From Laccaria trichodermophora (taxonomy: Eukaryota > Basidiomycota > Agaricomycetes > Agaricales > Hydnangiaceae), in contig JACTVC010000013.1 in NCBI GenBank assembly GCA_018417955.1, positions 1,138,633 through 1,202,632 on the forward strand: 64,000 nt of DNA, given 5' to 3'. Shown here in pieces: positions 22,924 through 33,365 of this stretch. The notes under the pieces were generated by a model. That model saw only the letters and a program-made list of their open reading frames with translations, did no database searches and was not told where the DNA came from. Each line of letters begins with the position of its first letter. Position 1 is the stretch's first letter. Both the position numbers and the translations under genes were made by a program.

Positions 22924-24210
22924 CTAAGCAAACTCAACACTGCAGGATCGCTCTTCTAAAGCTTGCTTCACATCCAAAAAGAATGGTTGTTGAAAGGCCT
23001 CTCGCCATCGACCGTGATTATAGAAGACCAGCTGCTTTAACATGGAAAGAAAACCTGGGACCTTTAGAAAGGCAAACATTTCATCACCAAGCTTAAGGGG
23101 TGTCCAATTACCGAGGTAAAGTCTGATAGTTCGCAGCGCGGAAGGATAGGCAGGTGGTGCTCGTTGATGTCTCGCCACCAATGCATCGAGTGGGCAGTTG
23201 AACTCCTCTAAATTGGGAGCTCTGGACAGGAATTCGTGAAAGAGGCCAGGGATATTTTCACTGAATCTCCACTGCGATGACTTCCGGATGATTTCAAGAA
23301 CCTTGAGATGAGAACCACATGCCTCAATGACGGGAATCGCAACAGAATATGACTCCCCAACTAGTAGGTGTGTGAGGTTTGGGAGCTGCCAAGTCGTGGT
23401 GGCTGCGAGTTTGCCATGGTCAAATTCGTCATCACATTCAAGTCTCAACGTAGTCAGATTGCGAAGAGAAAGAATGGGTGGAGAGGAGTAGTGCAGTGAA
23501 GATATATATGAGTTGGGTGGCCCGCCGATTGTAAGGTATCGCAGGTTGGGAGCATGTTTGATGATGTCTCCCAGAAGGTCGTGAAACACCTCGGTTGATG
23601 AGGTACCAGTATGCCGGGAAGGTATTGTCAGTGGTAGCCACCAGTCCACCCTTCGTAAAGCGGATAGAGTTGGGAAATGAGGGATGGCCTGCGTATGGGA
23701 ACTTTGTTGGGAACTACCGCTCACCCGAACCTTGCAGATGGCCACAAGGTTCATGCCATCAACGGCAAATGGCCGGGCGAGCGAGACCATGCCAGGACAC
23801 TGAGCTAGAATCTGAGCAACGATGGTTGGATTGAACGGATCAAAGTCTTGGACTCTCGAGTTGATTTCGACCTTTCGAACAAAATGACCATTTCCACCCC
23901 CGGCTTTCTCACTGGAAGTCTCCATGTAAAGAGAATCCAACAACGCGTTGGTTCCGTGACAGATTCGTATTGTCCGATAAATAGTCTCCGTGGCAAGAGC
24001 ATTCCATGCCTTGCAAACTAGAAGCAAGCTGCGTTTGGTCGCAGAGCAGCTCTGTTCAATGCGAGGGCTGCGTTCTTCGAGGCGGACGGCAGCGAATGGG
24101 ACATAGTCTACGCCATCATCGACGCATGGACCAACTGTTGCGTAGTAGAAGATCTCCAACCATAGTTCTTTAGCAACGTTCAGAAAAGGGTCGGGAATCG
24201 AGTAGTACAT
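22924..24210 (-). CDS. F-box-like protein, copy 3 (428 aa)
   Basis: This intact frame differs at the start: the ATG at 24208-24210 gives MYYSIPDPFLNVAKELW, where copies 1 and 2 have M-LPHNS and VPEELW. The F-box therefore has VAKELW, a change at a normally conserved position. The remaining LRR-like blocks (NLRYLTIGGPPNSYISSLHY, NLTHLLVGESYSVAIP) are conserved. Confidence 0.83.
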   Translation of the reverse strand: MYYSIPDPFLNVAKELWLEIFYYATVGPCVDDGVDYVPFAAVRLEERSPRIEQSCSATKRSLLLVCKAWNALATETIYRTIRICHGTNALLDSLYMETSSEKAGGGNGHFVRKVEINSRVQDFDPFNPTIVAQILAQCPGMVSLARPFAVDGMNLVAICKVRVSGSSQQSSHTQAIPHFPTLSALRRVDWWLPLTIPSRHTGTSSTEVFHDLLGDIIKHAPNLRYLTIGGPPNSYISSLHYSSPPILSLRNLTTLRLECDDEFDHGKLAATTTWQLPNLTHLLVGESYSVAIPVIEACGSHLKVLEIIRKSSQWRFSENIPGLFHEFLSRAPNLEEFNCPLDALVARHQRAPPAYPSALRTIRLYLGNWTPLKLGDEMFAFLKVPGFLSMLKQLVFYNHGRWREAFQQPFFLDVKQALEERSCSVEFA

Positions 24211-24919
24211 ACTACTGGTGAGTGGTCAGGCCTTCAGGCCTCAGGTTCCGAGTCCGCGATCACGCAAGATTCCACGGCCATGTGAAGAGTCCTTCGGAGA
24301 CTTTTTTTACTATCGGTTGTTGCTGGAATATATTTATCTATCTACCTATATTTCTCGCAACCAGTGGCACTTTCAAGGTGAGTGCTTCACCGAAGCTGCC
24401 TTTACCTTACCTTTACCTGAAACTGACAGTTTTGATTCAAGGAAAAGCAAGGCGGCGCGAGTTGGGCACGTTTTTAAACTATGCCTGCGTATTTATGGAA
24501 CAGTCTTTCGTCCAACTACTGGAGTCCTCATTGTCAATAACGATTTACACTTCTTCACGCTTAAACTCGTTAAAAATCACGACAAAGCCAAACTAGATGT
24601 AGGGAATCCAGCCGCGGCCAGCAAGCACCTTTTCCAAAGCCACAGAAGAAGTGGAATGTGAGATTCATATGGAGACGGATCTCATATCCAATGAGGGCCC
24701 ACTGAGGTCGTTACTAAAAGCCTAAAGGGCCAGCATCACGAGTGATGAACGACGAAGGAGACTGAAATGACGGAAATGCATTATTTCAAGGTTTCCGTTC
24801 TTTCAATGAATCTAAATAGATGTTAGCTAACGACATGTAAACAGGGCACGGGGTATTGAGAAGATGACGATGGTGAAAACGTACATGCAAGTCCAAGATC
24901 TTTTTTCTATTGGACAAAG
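24211..24919. other. Spacer inside the F-box tandem array
   Basis: It contains the same flank elements as 22177-22923, with a further CTTTACC-rich stretch near 24400. No separate gene is seen. Confidence 0.55.
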
Positions 24920-26197
24920 CTAAGCAAATTCAATGCTGCAAGATCGTTCCTCTAACGCTCGCTTAACAAGCAAAAAGGTCGGTTGCTGGAAGGTCTCTTG
25001 CCATCGACCGTGATTATAGAAGACCAGCTGCTTCAACATGGGAAGAAAACCTGGGACCCTTAGAAAGTCGAACATTGGTCCAGAAAGCCGATTGGGTGAC
25101 GAATCACCAAGGTAAAGTCTAATAGTTCGCAGCGCGGAAGGGTAGGGTGATGATGGTCGAAAAACATCGACGGAGCCATCGAGTGGGAAGTTGAACTCCT
25201 CTAGATTGGGAGCTCTGGACAGGAAGCTGTAAAAGAGGCCAGGGAAGTATGTACCGAGGCCGGGGAAGTATGTCCTTGTTCCCCCTGATGACGTTCGGAT
25301 GATTTCAAGAACCTTGAGATGAGAGCCACATGCCTCGATGACGGGAAGTGCAACAGAAAACGCGCCCACGACCAGCAAATGTGTGAGGTTTGGGAGCTGC
25401 CAAGTCACCTTGCCGTCGTCAAATTTCACATCACATTCAAGTCTCAAAGTAGTCAAATTGCGAAGACAAAGAACAGGTGGATGCTGTGAAGATATGTATG
25501 AGGAGGCTGGCCCACCAATAGTAAGGTATTGCAGATTGGGGGCATGTTTGATGATGTTTCCCAGAAGATCCTGGAAAAGCTCGGTTGATGAGAGATCAGA
25601 CCGACGGGGAGGCATGGTCGATGGAAGCCACCAGTCCACCCTTCGTAAAGCGGATAGAGTTGGGAAATGAGGGATCACAGGCTGCGTATATAAACTTTGT
25701 TGGGAACCATTGCTCATCCGAACATTGCAGATAGCTAGGTTCAGGGCCATGCCATCAAAGGAAATTGGCCGGGCGAGCGAGACCAAGCCTGGACACTGAG
25801 CCAGAATCTGAGCAACGATGGTTGAATTGAACGGATCGAAATCCTGGACTCTCGAATTGATTTCGACGTTTCGAACAAAACGACCATTTCCTCCGGCTTT
25901 CTCACCGGAAGTATCCATGTAAAGAGAATCCAATAATGGCTTGGTTCCGTGACAGATTCGTATTGTCCGATACATAGTCTCCGCGGCAAGAGCATTCCAT
26001 GCCTTGCAAACTAGAAGCAGGTTGCGTTTGGTCGCGAAGCATCTCTGTCCAACGCGGGGACTGTCGAGGCGGACGGCAGCGAATGGGACATAGTCTACGC
26101 CATCATCGACGCGTGTACCAACTGTCGCGTAGTAGAAGATCTCCAACCATAGTTCTTCAGGAACGTTCAAAAGAGGGTCGGGCGTTGAGTTGGTCAT
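24920..26197 (-). CDS. F-box-like protein, copy 4
   Basis: This intact frame is most diverged from copies 2 and 3. I prefer the start at ATG 26195-26197 (MTNSTPDPLLNVPEEL) because it aligns with the other copies, although the frame is open 23 codons further up. It carries a small internal duplication near 25236-25275 (FPGLGTYFPGLF), absent from the paralogues. The F-box and LRR-like blocks are present (NLQYLTIGGPASSYIS, NLTHLLVVGAFSVALP). Confidence 0.82.
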   Translation of the reverse strand: MTNSTPDPLLNVPEELWLEIFYYATVGTRVDDGVDYVPFAAVRLDSPRVGQRCFATKRNLLLVCKAWNALAAETMYRTIRICHGTKPLLDSLYMDTSGEKAGGNGRFVRNVEINSRVQDFDPFNSTIVAQILAQCPGLVSLARPISFDGMALNLAICNVRMSNGSQQSLYTQPVIPHFPTLSALRRVDWWLPSTMPPRRSDLSSTELFQDLLGNIIKHAPNLQYLTIGGPASSYISSQHPPVLCLRNLTTLRLECDVKFDDGKVTWQLPNLTHLLVVGAFSVALPVIEACGSHLKVLEIIRTSSGGTRTYFPGLGTYFPGLFYSFLSRAPNLEEFNFPLDGSVDVFRPSSPYPSALRTIRLYLGDSSPNRLSGPMFDFLRVPGFLPMLKQLVFYNHGRWQETFQQPTFLLVKRALEERSCSIEFA

Positions 26198-26269
26198 GAG
26201 ATCTGGTTGGTGTAAGACTTGAGAATATCTGGCCCGTCGAGAGTTTTCCAGCTCGAGTGGTGTCACTTG

Positions 26270-27050
26270 GTGAGCACTGGTGGGATCAAGCCTTGATAAA
26301 ACTGTCAGATTCTGCGATCGCGCGTCCTCAGTTTCCTACTGGCAGTGGCTACCTAGCCGAGTTTTGCAGAGGTTGGTAGTATTGAAAGTTGATTCCTATC
26401 CAGGTGAAACCCTACGAAGCTATCAGAGACAACGTGGTTCGTCTCGTATAACTGGAAAAAAAAAAAATCTTACTTCGCGATCGCCCTATGTACTTTGAGC
26501 CCTTTGAGGATGTGAGCCCAACGGTGTTCACGTCGTGGTCAGGGTTTTTTGAACGCATTTTTGGCAAGCGCCGGGTGGGCAAGCTGTCTGACTTTCTCCT
26601 TATCCGAATCGTTGTTCGCGCTATGTAGCATAGACTCGAACCCAGTCTCCGATGGTAGTGATTCGCTATCTTTGATCTGAGGAAGAGAATGCAGTGTTGA
26701 ATCCGAAAAAATGGGGAAGTTCTGTATTTGGAATGTGTGAGCGGGTAATTACTACAGGTAAATTACACCCCAATATCATAACGGCTGGTATCCAACTGGT
26801 ATCGAGACTATATGTAGCACGAGGAGGCAAAATGTTTTGGAGTTCCAAGGCCCTTACTAGTGTTCGCGGAACGGAGGCTTTCACTGCCATATGTGTGGTG
26901 ACATTCTAGAAGATAACCAGTCCAACTGCTTGTGTCCTTATAATATCAATAACGATTTACACGAAAGCGAGATAACAACCCATGAATATCAGCCATAAAA
27001 AAAAGGAGAAGAGAGCTATGTACTTGCTTGAATAGATAAGCCGGGTATAC
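26270..27050. other. Intergenic, old F-box promoter fragments
   Basis: The GAGGAGGCAAAATGTTTTGGA block near 26820 matches 16070, and 26905-26960 resembles 24530-24560. I see no coding region. Confidence 0.45.
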
Positions 27051-28223
27051 TTACGACTGGTCAACCAACGCCAGTGCCTTTAGCGCCAGACCAAGATCAA
27101 GCTCAGCGACCGAGTCCTCTCCAGCAGGCGTTTCCTCGTCAAACTCTTGAGGGCTCACATCCTCTCGACGCTCCTCATCCCCCGTCAAAAACTCCACCTC
27201 TGCCTCATCAAAACAAAGTTGCGCAAGCCCCAAATCATGCAACCTCGTCATTTTCACAAGCATGCCCAATGTACGGCTTGTGTCTCCCTGGGCAGCGTCG
27301 ACGCCAGGGGCGTTGAGTAACTCCCAAGTAGCGTCGTCCATCTCGTCTGCCATGCGGCCCCATGCGGATTTTATGGCACCCGGGTGGTTGAATGAGGCTA
27401 GGATGAAGCAGACTGGGGAACCTACGCATGAGAGAGGGTTAGTCAGGAAGGAGGAGAGTGAGAGGGGGGCGGGGCGTACAGAGGCCACTGATGGATTGTT
27501 CGCGCCCTAATTGAGGGGGCGGTGCTCGGTTCGCGCGAGTGGGGGAAGGAGGGGCGGAGTCGTATTCGTCTTCTACGAGGTCGGGGAGGGTGTCTCCGAG
27601 GTGGTATAGCCGCTGACAGGCTGGACAGATACGGGAGGTGGCTCGGCTTTTGTTGTACCATAAGATCTGGGAGAGAAGTATGAGATGCCTGTGGAAATCT
27701 GGGATTGGGATACGCACCAAGGCGGTTTCTTCTGGTAAGACGGTGCATAACATTTGTAATACCTCGTCTTGTGCGAATTCGGCACATAGTGGGATCTAAG
27801 GAGCAGTGGCAATCGGCTTTCGAGTGGAGAGCGGATAATAGAGTGACGTACGTCCAAGGCAGGCGGCTGCGAAAAGTATGACGAAGCCAAGAAAGCGCGG
27901 GTGTCCCGTACACGGGGACCATTGCCTGGATCGTGGATGAAAGGTTTTTGGCAGAGGACTTCCTCTATATGGTGAAGATCAAGCTGAGGTATTGACGAGG
28001 GAGGGTGCTTGTCTGGGATGGAAATGCATGATGAGAGGATGGATAGTGGTGGAGGAGTTAGGAGAAGGTCTGGCGAAGGAGACGATGACGAGCCATTGCT
28101 TGATTGAGTAATTGCAGGTTCTGTGACGATTGTGGTTTCAACCGTCCCTTTAACCGTCGGTTTGACAGTCTTTTTCTTTTTGGACTTTGCCGGCTTTCTT
28201 TTAGCGTTGGACGGGCCTGGCAT
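27051..28223 (-). CDS. Conserved basidiomycete-type protein with CPACQ motif, function unknown
   Basis: Four exons join in phase from ATG 28221-28223: MPGPSNAKRKPAKSKKKK to LDH-HIEEVLCQKPF, then PLCAEFAQDEVLQMLCTVLP, then LWYNKSRATSRICPACQRLY, then SPVCFILASFNHPGAIKSAW. The third exon has a CxxC pair (CPACQRLYHLGD), which may be half of a zinc site. The N-terminus is lysine-rich and could be a nuclear signal. The last exon is acidic. I do not recognise a named family. It is divergent from the next gene, with 75 bp between start codons. Confidence 0.75.
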
Positions 28224-28298
28224 CTTCAACGACGATGACGGATTTAACCAAACGCGTACTGTCACAGTCACGCGACAACTCAATCAACGACCACCACC

Positions 28299-30763
28299 AT
28301 GGACGACGAGGTCATTGCAGACAGTGAAGACGAATTCGATAACCACGACACTTCAGGTACTCGGACGCTCCTTACCCTTCTCTTTAGTGGCTGACCCATT
28401 CATCTAGCAATCCTCGGGGCGAGTGGTCTCCCATCGCATATATCCACCAACGACAACCGCGTGTCTTCCATCTCAACGATGTCGACTGTCGTACCTGATA
28501 CCATCTCTACAATTTTGCCTGCCAGCACCTCGGAAACACCTATACCCAAACAACGTCCTAAACCACGCCCCATCAAGAAAAAGAAAGACGGGGACGCGAC
28601 GACAAGCAACGCTGAGAACTCCGTGCCACCGTTTCCTATCAACCCAATGACCGGAAAGCCGGACTATCTCGCAGCGTTTCAGCCAGACAACTTGCCCATG
28701 ACGTCCAGCATCGCGGATCGTGCGAAAACGCGTCAACGAGCGAAGCCCACTTCCACTTCGAAATTGGGAGGGGATGATATCATTGAACTGAGCGACTCTG
28801 ATGATGATTTTGACGAGCTCGCGCTAAGGCCTTCCACATCCAAAAATAAATCTAAAAAGTCCAAGTCTAAAAACTCTGAACCGACAACAACGGCCAAACC
28901 CAGACCCAAGCCTCGACCTATCGCAAAACGCACCGCAGCACCAAACCCAAACCCAGACTTGACACCACAACCAACCAATCTATCTCCAGCCCGTCCCATC
29001 CCCATCCCATTCCGCCTCTTACCTTCCCCACTCCCGCCGTCAGACCCCTCAGTCGCAACGTCCCAGCCCCCAATCGAGGTATTACAAAACCCACCGACAA
29101 CCGATTTTGACGACCCGCTCACTCCTACCTCCTCGCCTTCCTCTTTGTTCTCCTCACCCAAGAAAGGTGATAAAAAGACGAGCGGGGTGGACGAGTTGGA
29201 CGAATCTGACCACGGAGAGAGCTTTATGCACATGGACAAGGACAAGAGGGGGAAAGGCAAGGGATTGATGTTACCCCCACCGACGTTCTTTGCCAGTTCT
29301 TCTCCTCCCCTGCCAGTCCCAGAAGCGCGAGAAAATCCGTTAGAACGGGATGTGGTAGATTTAACGGATTTACCGCCCACCGTGCCCGTTGAGAAGCCAA
29401 AAGCGAAGAAGCCGAGGAAGAAGAAGGGAGAGGTGGACGGTGGGGATGCGGATGGGATGGACATGGACTTTGATCCTAGTGAGGGGAAGAAGAAGAGGAA
29501 GGGCAAGACGAAGGAGAAAGGGAAGGAGAAGACGAGCCCTGGGACGGGACAGGTTGAGGTGACCATTACGGTGCCACCTCCTAAGCTTAAAGGGAAGGGG
29601 AGGGGCAAAGGGAAAGAGAAGGAGAAGGAGGTTTTCAAGAGTAACGAGTTCATCAACGACTCGGGGGATGAGGATGAAGGCGTTTTGGGTGGGACTACAT
29701 CATCGATTAATATTTTGGCACCTCCAGTGATGGGTTCGCCGCCTGCTGCCTCAGCCCTGGTACCTGGATCGTCTGGGTCAGGGAAGAAACGGAAATCCAA
29801 TGTGGTGGACGATGAGGTGATAGAGGAGGTGGGGAGTCCGAAGAAGAAGCAGAAGGGGAAGGGAAGGGGGAAGAAGGAGAAGCCTGGTGCTGCTCTTGGG
29901 GAGGAGGGTGGTGCAGGAGTGCATAAGGGTGGTGCACGAGGGGAAGAGGATGCTTCTTTTGGGGATGAGGAGATTCATGTCAGAACGAAGAAGAAACCGA
30001 AATCGGTCAAAGGGAAAGGGAAGATGGTTGTTCTATCTGATCAAGAGGAGGATGAGCCTGATGTTAAACAAGTTGAAGACGAAGAAGAAGACTACGTAGT
30101 GGCTAAGAGGAGAGGGAAAGAGAACGCGGGTAGGAAGGGCAAGGGTAAAGCTATCCTTGACGAGGACGATGATCAGGATATGGCTCCGCCTGAGCAAGCC
30201 CACGATGATGACAGAGATGGGACAAAGGTATGTTATTCTCTCCAAAAGTCCCTTCATACCAGATATAATTCAAGTATGTATCACAGGAAAACGTCGAGCC
30301 AGTGTCGAACATCATACCCCAACCCAAAGCCACACCCAAACCGTCCCTCTTCCCGAGCCTAGTATCACGGTACACCATCGCCCCCCGCGTCAAATCAACA
30401 CCCATGTCGGAGCTCATCCGCCGCGTCAACTCCCTCCCCAGCTCCTCCCCATTCCCCTCTCCCCACCCCCGCGTCTCCTCTTCCTCTTCATCAGCATGCT
30501 ACTCACCCTACCTCAAATCATCACGCTCAATGCTATCCCGCATCGCGCCTCTACACCCTAACAGACGCACGCCCCCGCCTCCGCTGCCTCCGCCGCCCCC
30601 GCGGAAGAAGACGAAGAAGGAGATTGAGAGGGAGGAGAGGTGGGAGGAGGAGATGGTGGAGAGTGTTGGTGGGATCAATGAGTGGGCTTGTTTGACGGAT
30701 GGGGAGAGGAGGGAGATGAGGAGGGTTAAGTGGGAGAGGGAGATGGGTGGGTGGGATGAGTAG
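28299..30763 (+). CDS. Large charged nuclear-type protein, 784 aa, function unknown
   Basis: Exons 28299-28356, 28408-30227 and 30287-30763 join in phase (MDDEVIADSEDEFDNHDTS start). The middle is low-complexity, with Lys/Arg/Gly-rich blocks (KGKGRGKGKEKEKE) alternating with acidic runs, typical of disordered chromatin-associated proteins. The C-terminal 150 residues look conserved: RYTIAPRVKSTPMSELIRRV, SMLSRIAPLHPNRRTPPPPL, a proline run, and a basic-acidic helix EIEREERWEEEMVES. That end block is probably the functional part. I recognise it as a type common to agarics but cannot name a function. The opposite-strand open frame over 28733-29800 is a composition artefact. Confidence 0.78.
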
Positions 30764-30932
30764 GTTAGGTTAGGTGAGGGGTTGAGGGCGGTTTTTATGC
30801 TTTTTAGTAGGACTTTTAGGACTTGTTACTTTTGAAAGTTGTGCGGGATGTACGGCCCGGTTATTATTATTGGCGGCCCATGCCAAACATACTGTTCATT
30901 TTGGATGCTTGTCAGAAGAAACCCGCGCAACC

Positions 30933-32695
30933 ATGACTCTCCCTCCGCAACTCTTCCGCGCCCTCGAGAACTTCAAAGATCAAGCTAAGGACGCGTTTTG
31001 GGCTCTATCGTCCTGCCTTTGCCAGCAAACACCAAAGGTCAAGATTAATGGACGAACATGTAGCTTATTTCTCCCTCAACCAACGAAAATCAAATGACAT
31101 TGCTTTCTTTGTACAGTTCAGATAACGAAGGTCCTCGGAGAAGGAGGGTTCTCGTTTGTATACCTTGCGCAGGATGAACATAGTGGGGTGTGTTTCGTTT
31201 GATTCTGTTTAATCTGAATGTGCTGACACGTCGCGTGGTGTGTGCAGAGGCAGTTTGCGTTGAAGAAGATACGGTGTCCGACGGGGAAGGAGGGGGTTAA
31301 GGAAGTTATGAGGGAGGTAGAGGCGTATCGGAGGTTTAAGTGAGTTTCCACTTTCTTGCCCGCGTCCGTGTACCTATGTGCTGATCTGCAAGCCACGTAG
31401 ACACCCGAATATCATTCGAATATTGGTGATTCACCCTCACCCATACATTATCATCGAATGCGTTTATCTAATTTCCGGATTGTAGGACTCTGCAGTTGTA
31501 CAAGACCCAGAAGGCGAAGGCCAGATCGTCTATCTCTTCTTACCGTTATACAAGGTGTGCACATCCCCTTCCCTCCTTTACAACCCGTCTTCATCGAACC
31601 AAGAGAGGCAACTTGCAAGACATGATAAATTCCAACGTCGTCAACGGGCAACACTTTCCTGAACAAGAGATGGTGCGCCTCTTCAAAGGGACGTGTCTTG
31701 CCGTGCGCGCTATGCATGAGTATCGACCCACCACGCCACGGTCTGCCGTTGTCAATAACAAAAATCCCAAAAACACGGGGAAGAGCCAAAAGCATGAGGA
31801 GGAAGAGGACAATGATGAGCGGTTCCCGCAGCCTGAGGGAGACGCTGATGGAGGGTACTCGTATGATGGGCCTTCTTCGGTGAATGTCCCACTCGTGACG
31901 AGGCACAGGGTGGAGGATGAGGGAGATGTTGACGTTGTGTTTGATGGGGATGAGGAGCAGCAGCAGCAGGATGGACCGCCGCTGGCGGTGGTTCCGTATG
32001 CTCATAGGGATTTGAAGCCGGGGTGAGTGTGCTCTCTGATACCGCAATGATTCAATTGATGATCGTGGTATAGCAATGTGATGATTGCGGATGATGGTGT
32101 TACGCCAATCTTGATGGACTTTGGTAGCACGATGAAGGCCCGCATTTTCATTGAAAATCGATCGCAGGCTCTCTACCAGCAGGTAGATTCTTCTTTTGGA
32201 CTGAACAGGACTTGGAGCCTGATTTTATGGCGTCAGGATATTGCAGCTGAGCAAAGTACCATGTCCTACCGGGCACCCGAACTATTCGACGTGAAGACGG
32301 GCCAAACTCTCGATGAGAAAGTTGATATATGGGTACGCTCTCTCCCACTTCCCTTCTACTTTGCCACAAATCTCATAACTCGCGTAACAGTCCTTAGGCT
32401 GCACCCTCTACGCTCTCGCTTACTCTCATTCTCCGTTCGAGAACACACAGACGACAGAACAGGGCGGTTCGATAGCAATGGCTATTCTGAATGCGCAGTA
32501 TAAACATCCACAGTCGGCGTATTCGCGGGGATTGAGGGATCTAATTGATAGTATGCTCAAGGTCGACCCGAAGGAACGACCTGATATCAATAAGGTCTGT
32601 TGTGTCTTTGATTGGCGTTGTTCAATGTTTGCTGAGCTCTCTTCATTTGTTAGGTTATTGAGATGACAGATCGGGTACTACAGACCCTGACATGA
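30933..32695 (+). CDS. ENV7: STK16/Env7-like (NAK family) serine/threonine kinase, 417 aa
   Basis: Ten exons join in phase: 30933-31059, 31117-31187, 31248-31339, 31401-31425, 31486-31554, 31604-32022, 32074-32182, 32237-32332, 32391-32594 and 32654-32695. The kinase motifs are VLGEGGFSFVYLAQDEHSG, the ATP lysine in RQFALKKIRCPTGKEG, FLPLYKRGNLQDMI, HRDLKPGNVMI, ILMDFGSTM and YRAPELFDV. The N-terminus has adjacent cysteines (SSCLCQQ) near residue 30, where this family is lipid-modified for vacuole/Golgi membranes. An insertion of about 80 acidic residues lies between the helix MHEYRP and the HRD loop, a known variable site. A broken inverted copy lies at 11425-12124. Confidence 0.9.
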
Positions 32696-33365
32696 GAGGC
32701 GACCCGAAGATAGGTATCCGGTTGCCCTAATGATGGTTTTGCAGGTGTTATGCTATTCTTATTTTCATTGTGGACCTCATTCTCTGTTTACCCTGATGGC
32801 TTTCCTTTCGTTAATCATCAGTTGTGGTGTTATGGATTAGGATTGTTGAGCCAGAAGGAAATTCAACTACCCTCTTTCAAATCGTACCTGCCTGCTCCCG
32901 ACGTTCACTGGGCATGCCGCGAGTCCAAACTACAACTCGCGTTCATGGTTCTCTGGGGGTTCTTGCGGAGATTCCAGTTCGTAGTCAACTTGAAAACATC
33001 TATTTACTTCTGAAAACTAGTGCTTGTATCTAACGTGATGAGTAATAATTAATAAACTAATGTTCCAGCCGAAAGATGGCTGCTGGAGGATGGGATAAAT
33101 CCATGCGTCAAATTCACTAGCAATATAGTCACCTTGCTCCTCGCCCAAAAGGTTGCTGTCGTTTGTGGTTCTGCACAGCCGCATGGCCGACTTCATTAAG
33201 TTGGGGGCATAAGTAAAAGGGCGTAAAGTTTAATAAGATATTAATAAAGGCTTCGTTTAGCGTGATGGCGCGCCCACGTGATAGGTCACCCGAGGTCACC
33301 AGGAGACTGTATCTACCTTTTGCTCAAAAGAGACCGACTCCTGGAGACGGTTCAAACTTCAAATC
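32696..33365. repeat. TET-like gene relic and dispersed repeat copy 1
   Basis: At 32834-32905 the sequence matches 48474-48560 of the TET/JBP-like gene with an internal deletion (ATTGTTGAGCCAGAAGGAAA, then CTCTTTCAAATCGTACCTGC). At 32925-33229 there is a repeat also found at 57821-58146, at roughly 90% similarity by eye. No intact gene is present. Confidence 0.75.

Noticed and set aside
26560..26680. tRNA on the minus strand (GGTTCGAGTC word)
   Set aside because: The stems around the word do not pair in tRNA geometry.
28733..29800. 355-codon open frame on the minus strand
   Set aside because: It lies antisense to the Lys/Pro-rich exon of the 784-aa gene and is only a composition effect.
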